This document shows, in pieces, positions 63,319 through 64,000 of a stretch of DNA of 64,000 bases; the stretch's first letter is position 1; each line of letters begins with the position of its first letter. Source of the stretch: Microtetraspora glauca (GTDB lineage Bacteria; Actinomycetota; Actinomycetes; Streptosporangiales; Streptosporangiaceae). The stretch covers positions 1-64,000 of the forward strand of contig BBYL01000042.1 in NCBI GenBank assembly GCA_001570385.1, written 5' to 3'. The notes below the pieces were generated by a model. That model saw only the letters and a program-made list of their open reading frames with translations. It made no database searches and was not told where the DNA came from. Both the position numbers and the translations under genes were made by a program.

Positions 63319-64000
63319 TCAGGCCATTTCCGCGAAGTCGGTCTCGGTGGTGCCGATCGTCTGCGCCACCGAGGGCCTGACCGTCTTGAGATAGCCGTAC
63401 CACCCGAGCGCCACGGCGAACGTGACCAGGAACGCGCAGATCACGAAGTTCAGCGGCCAGGCGGGCCACGGCACGACGTTGACGTAGAAGACGTAGGCCA
63501 TGCCGACCACCGAGACCACCACGCACGGCCAGATGAACGGGACCCTCACGCCCTCGCGGCGCAGGAAGATCGGCGCGGCGAGCGCCACGACGGCGTAGGC
63601 CACCATGTAGCCGAACGTGCCGTACGTGTCGACGAACACGACGATGTCCATGCCGTCCACGTCCAGGACGTAGAGGAACGCGGTCAGCAGCACCGCGAGC
63701 GGCGCGACCGCCAGGATCGCCCGGTGCGGGGTCTGCTGGGTGCGGTGCGTACGGCCGAGCGAGGCGGGCAGCACGCCCTCCTTGCCCATCACGAAGACGA
63801 TGCGGCCGATCACGTTGATGGGCGCGACCACGACGGCGAAGAACGACGCGGTGATGCCGAGGCTGAGCACCGGGCGGAACCAGCCGGGCATGCCGACGGC
63901 CACCGCCAGCTCGTCCAGCGGGTTGCCGCTCGCGCCGAGGTCGCCCAGCGCGCGGTATCCCGTGACCTGGGTGTACGCGGCGAAGATGTAGAGGAGGCCG
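63319..64000 (-). CDS. APC-family amino acid permease (C-terminal part, runs off the window)
   Basis: A leftward frame stays open from the window end to the TGA at 63319, giving 226 residues of a polytopic membrane protein. At least six hydrophobic helices are visible. The segments GITASFFAVVVAPINVIGRI and FVMGKEGVLPASLGRTH match the later helices of the amino acid-polyamine-organocation superfamily. The N-terminal half, start and promoter lie outside. The substrate is unknown. Confidence 0.85.
   Translation of the reverse strand, partial: GLLYIFAAYTQVTGYRALGDLGASGNPLDELAVAVGMPGWFRPVLSLGITASFFAVVVAPINVIGRIVFVMGKEGVLPASLGRTHRTQQTPHRAILAVAPLAVLLTAFLYVLDVDGMDIVVFVDTYGTFGYMVAYAVVALAAPIFLRREGVRVPFIWPCVVVSVVGMAYVFYVNVVPWPAWPLNFVICAFLVTFAVALGWYGYLKTVRPSVAQTIGTTETDFAEMA

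Noticed and set aside
63297..64000. Search for JetD after the SMC triad
   Set aside because: The only gene visible is the leftward permease; nothing resembles a topoisomerase-type nuclease, though the sequence beyond 64000 is unseen.

Overview
The window is about 64 kb of very GC-rich DNA. Its genes have strong third-position G/C bias, many GTG and TTG starts, and ATGA or GTGA overlaps between neighbours. The gene content (XRE/small-protein regulator pairs, PsuG-PsuK, M6 protease, fused 2-oxoacid dehydrogenase E1, SNF2/SWIM pair) fits a filamentous actinomycete. I suspect the order Streptosporangiales, but this is an inference from gene content and not a database match. No rRNA, tRNA, CRISPR array, insertion sequence or prophage was recognised.

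Layout. 1-1062: start of a probable DUF222/HNH gene, then a non-coding, repeat-rich stretch with three families of short tandem repeats. 1063-12470: SNF2 helicase plus SWIM protein, a YegS/DagK-type lipid kinase, a secreted M6 metalloprotease, a GlcD-like FAD oxidase and a membrane Ser/Thr kinase. 12540-18738: a four-gene acyl-CoA carboxylase operon (carboxyltransferase, biotin carboxylase/BCCP, crotonase, AtuA-like protein). 18795-20344: an XRE-type regulator with two small partner genes, a translationally coupled leader ORF and shared GCGCAATTG sites. 20376-27591 (minus): FAD oxidoreductase, response regulator, histidine kinase, GT2-GtrA and GT39 proteins. 27833-29693: pseudouridine degradation (psuG, psuK). 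29759-32715: a hypothetical protein, a GNAT acetyltransferase and a Rieske lipoprotein. 32829-39334: a leucine/isovalerate-type operon (carboxyltransferase, biotin carboxylase, HMG-CoA-lyase-like, acyl-CoA dehydrogenase) facing a TetR gene across a 44-bp dyad. 39351-41564: fused alpha-beta E1 of a 2-oxoacid dehydrogenase. 41779-43107: a secreted repeat protein.

43171-55772 is a coherent catabolic island built as two divergent operons around a GntR/FadR regulator. The leftward side has a BMP-family solute importer (binding lipoprotein, double ATPase, two permeases), a cytidine-deaminase-fold protein, a VOC protein, a FAH-family protein and an aldehyde dehydrogenase. The rightward side has a CtBP-like 2-hydroxyacid dehydrogenase, the regulator, an SDR and a 2,5-dioxovalerate-type aldehyde dehydrogenase. 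The likely theme is uptake of a nucleoside- or pentose-like solute and its oxidative conversion towards 2-oxoglutarate.

55777-64000: a CorA transporter, a zinc-metalloprotease-like membrane protein, then a tightly coupled triad resembling MukF/JetA, MukE/JetB and MukB/JetC (57820-63296) with no JetD nuclease visible, and the C-terminal part of an APC amino-acid permease that runs off the window. The SMC triad and the oxidative island are the two best candidates for incompletely described systems.
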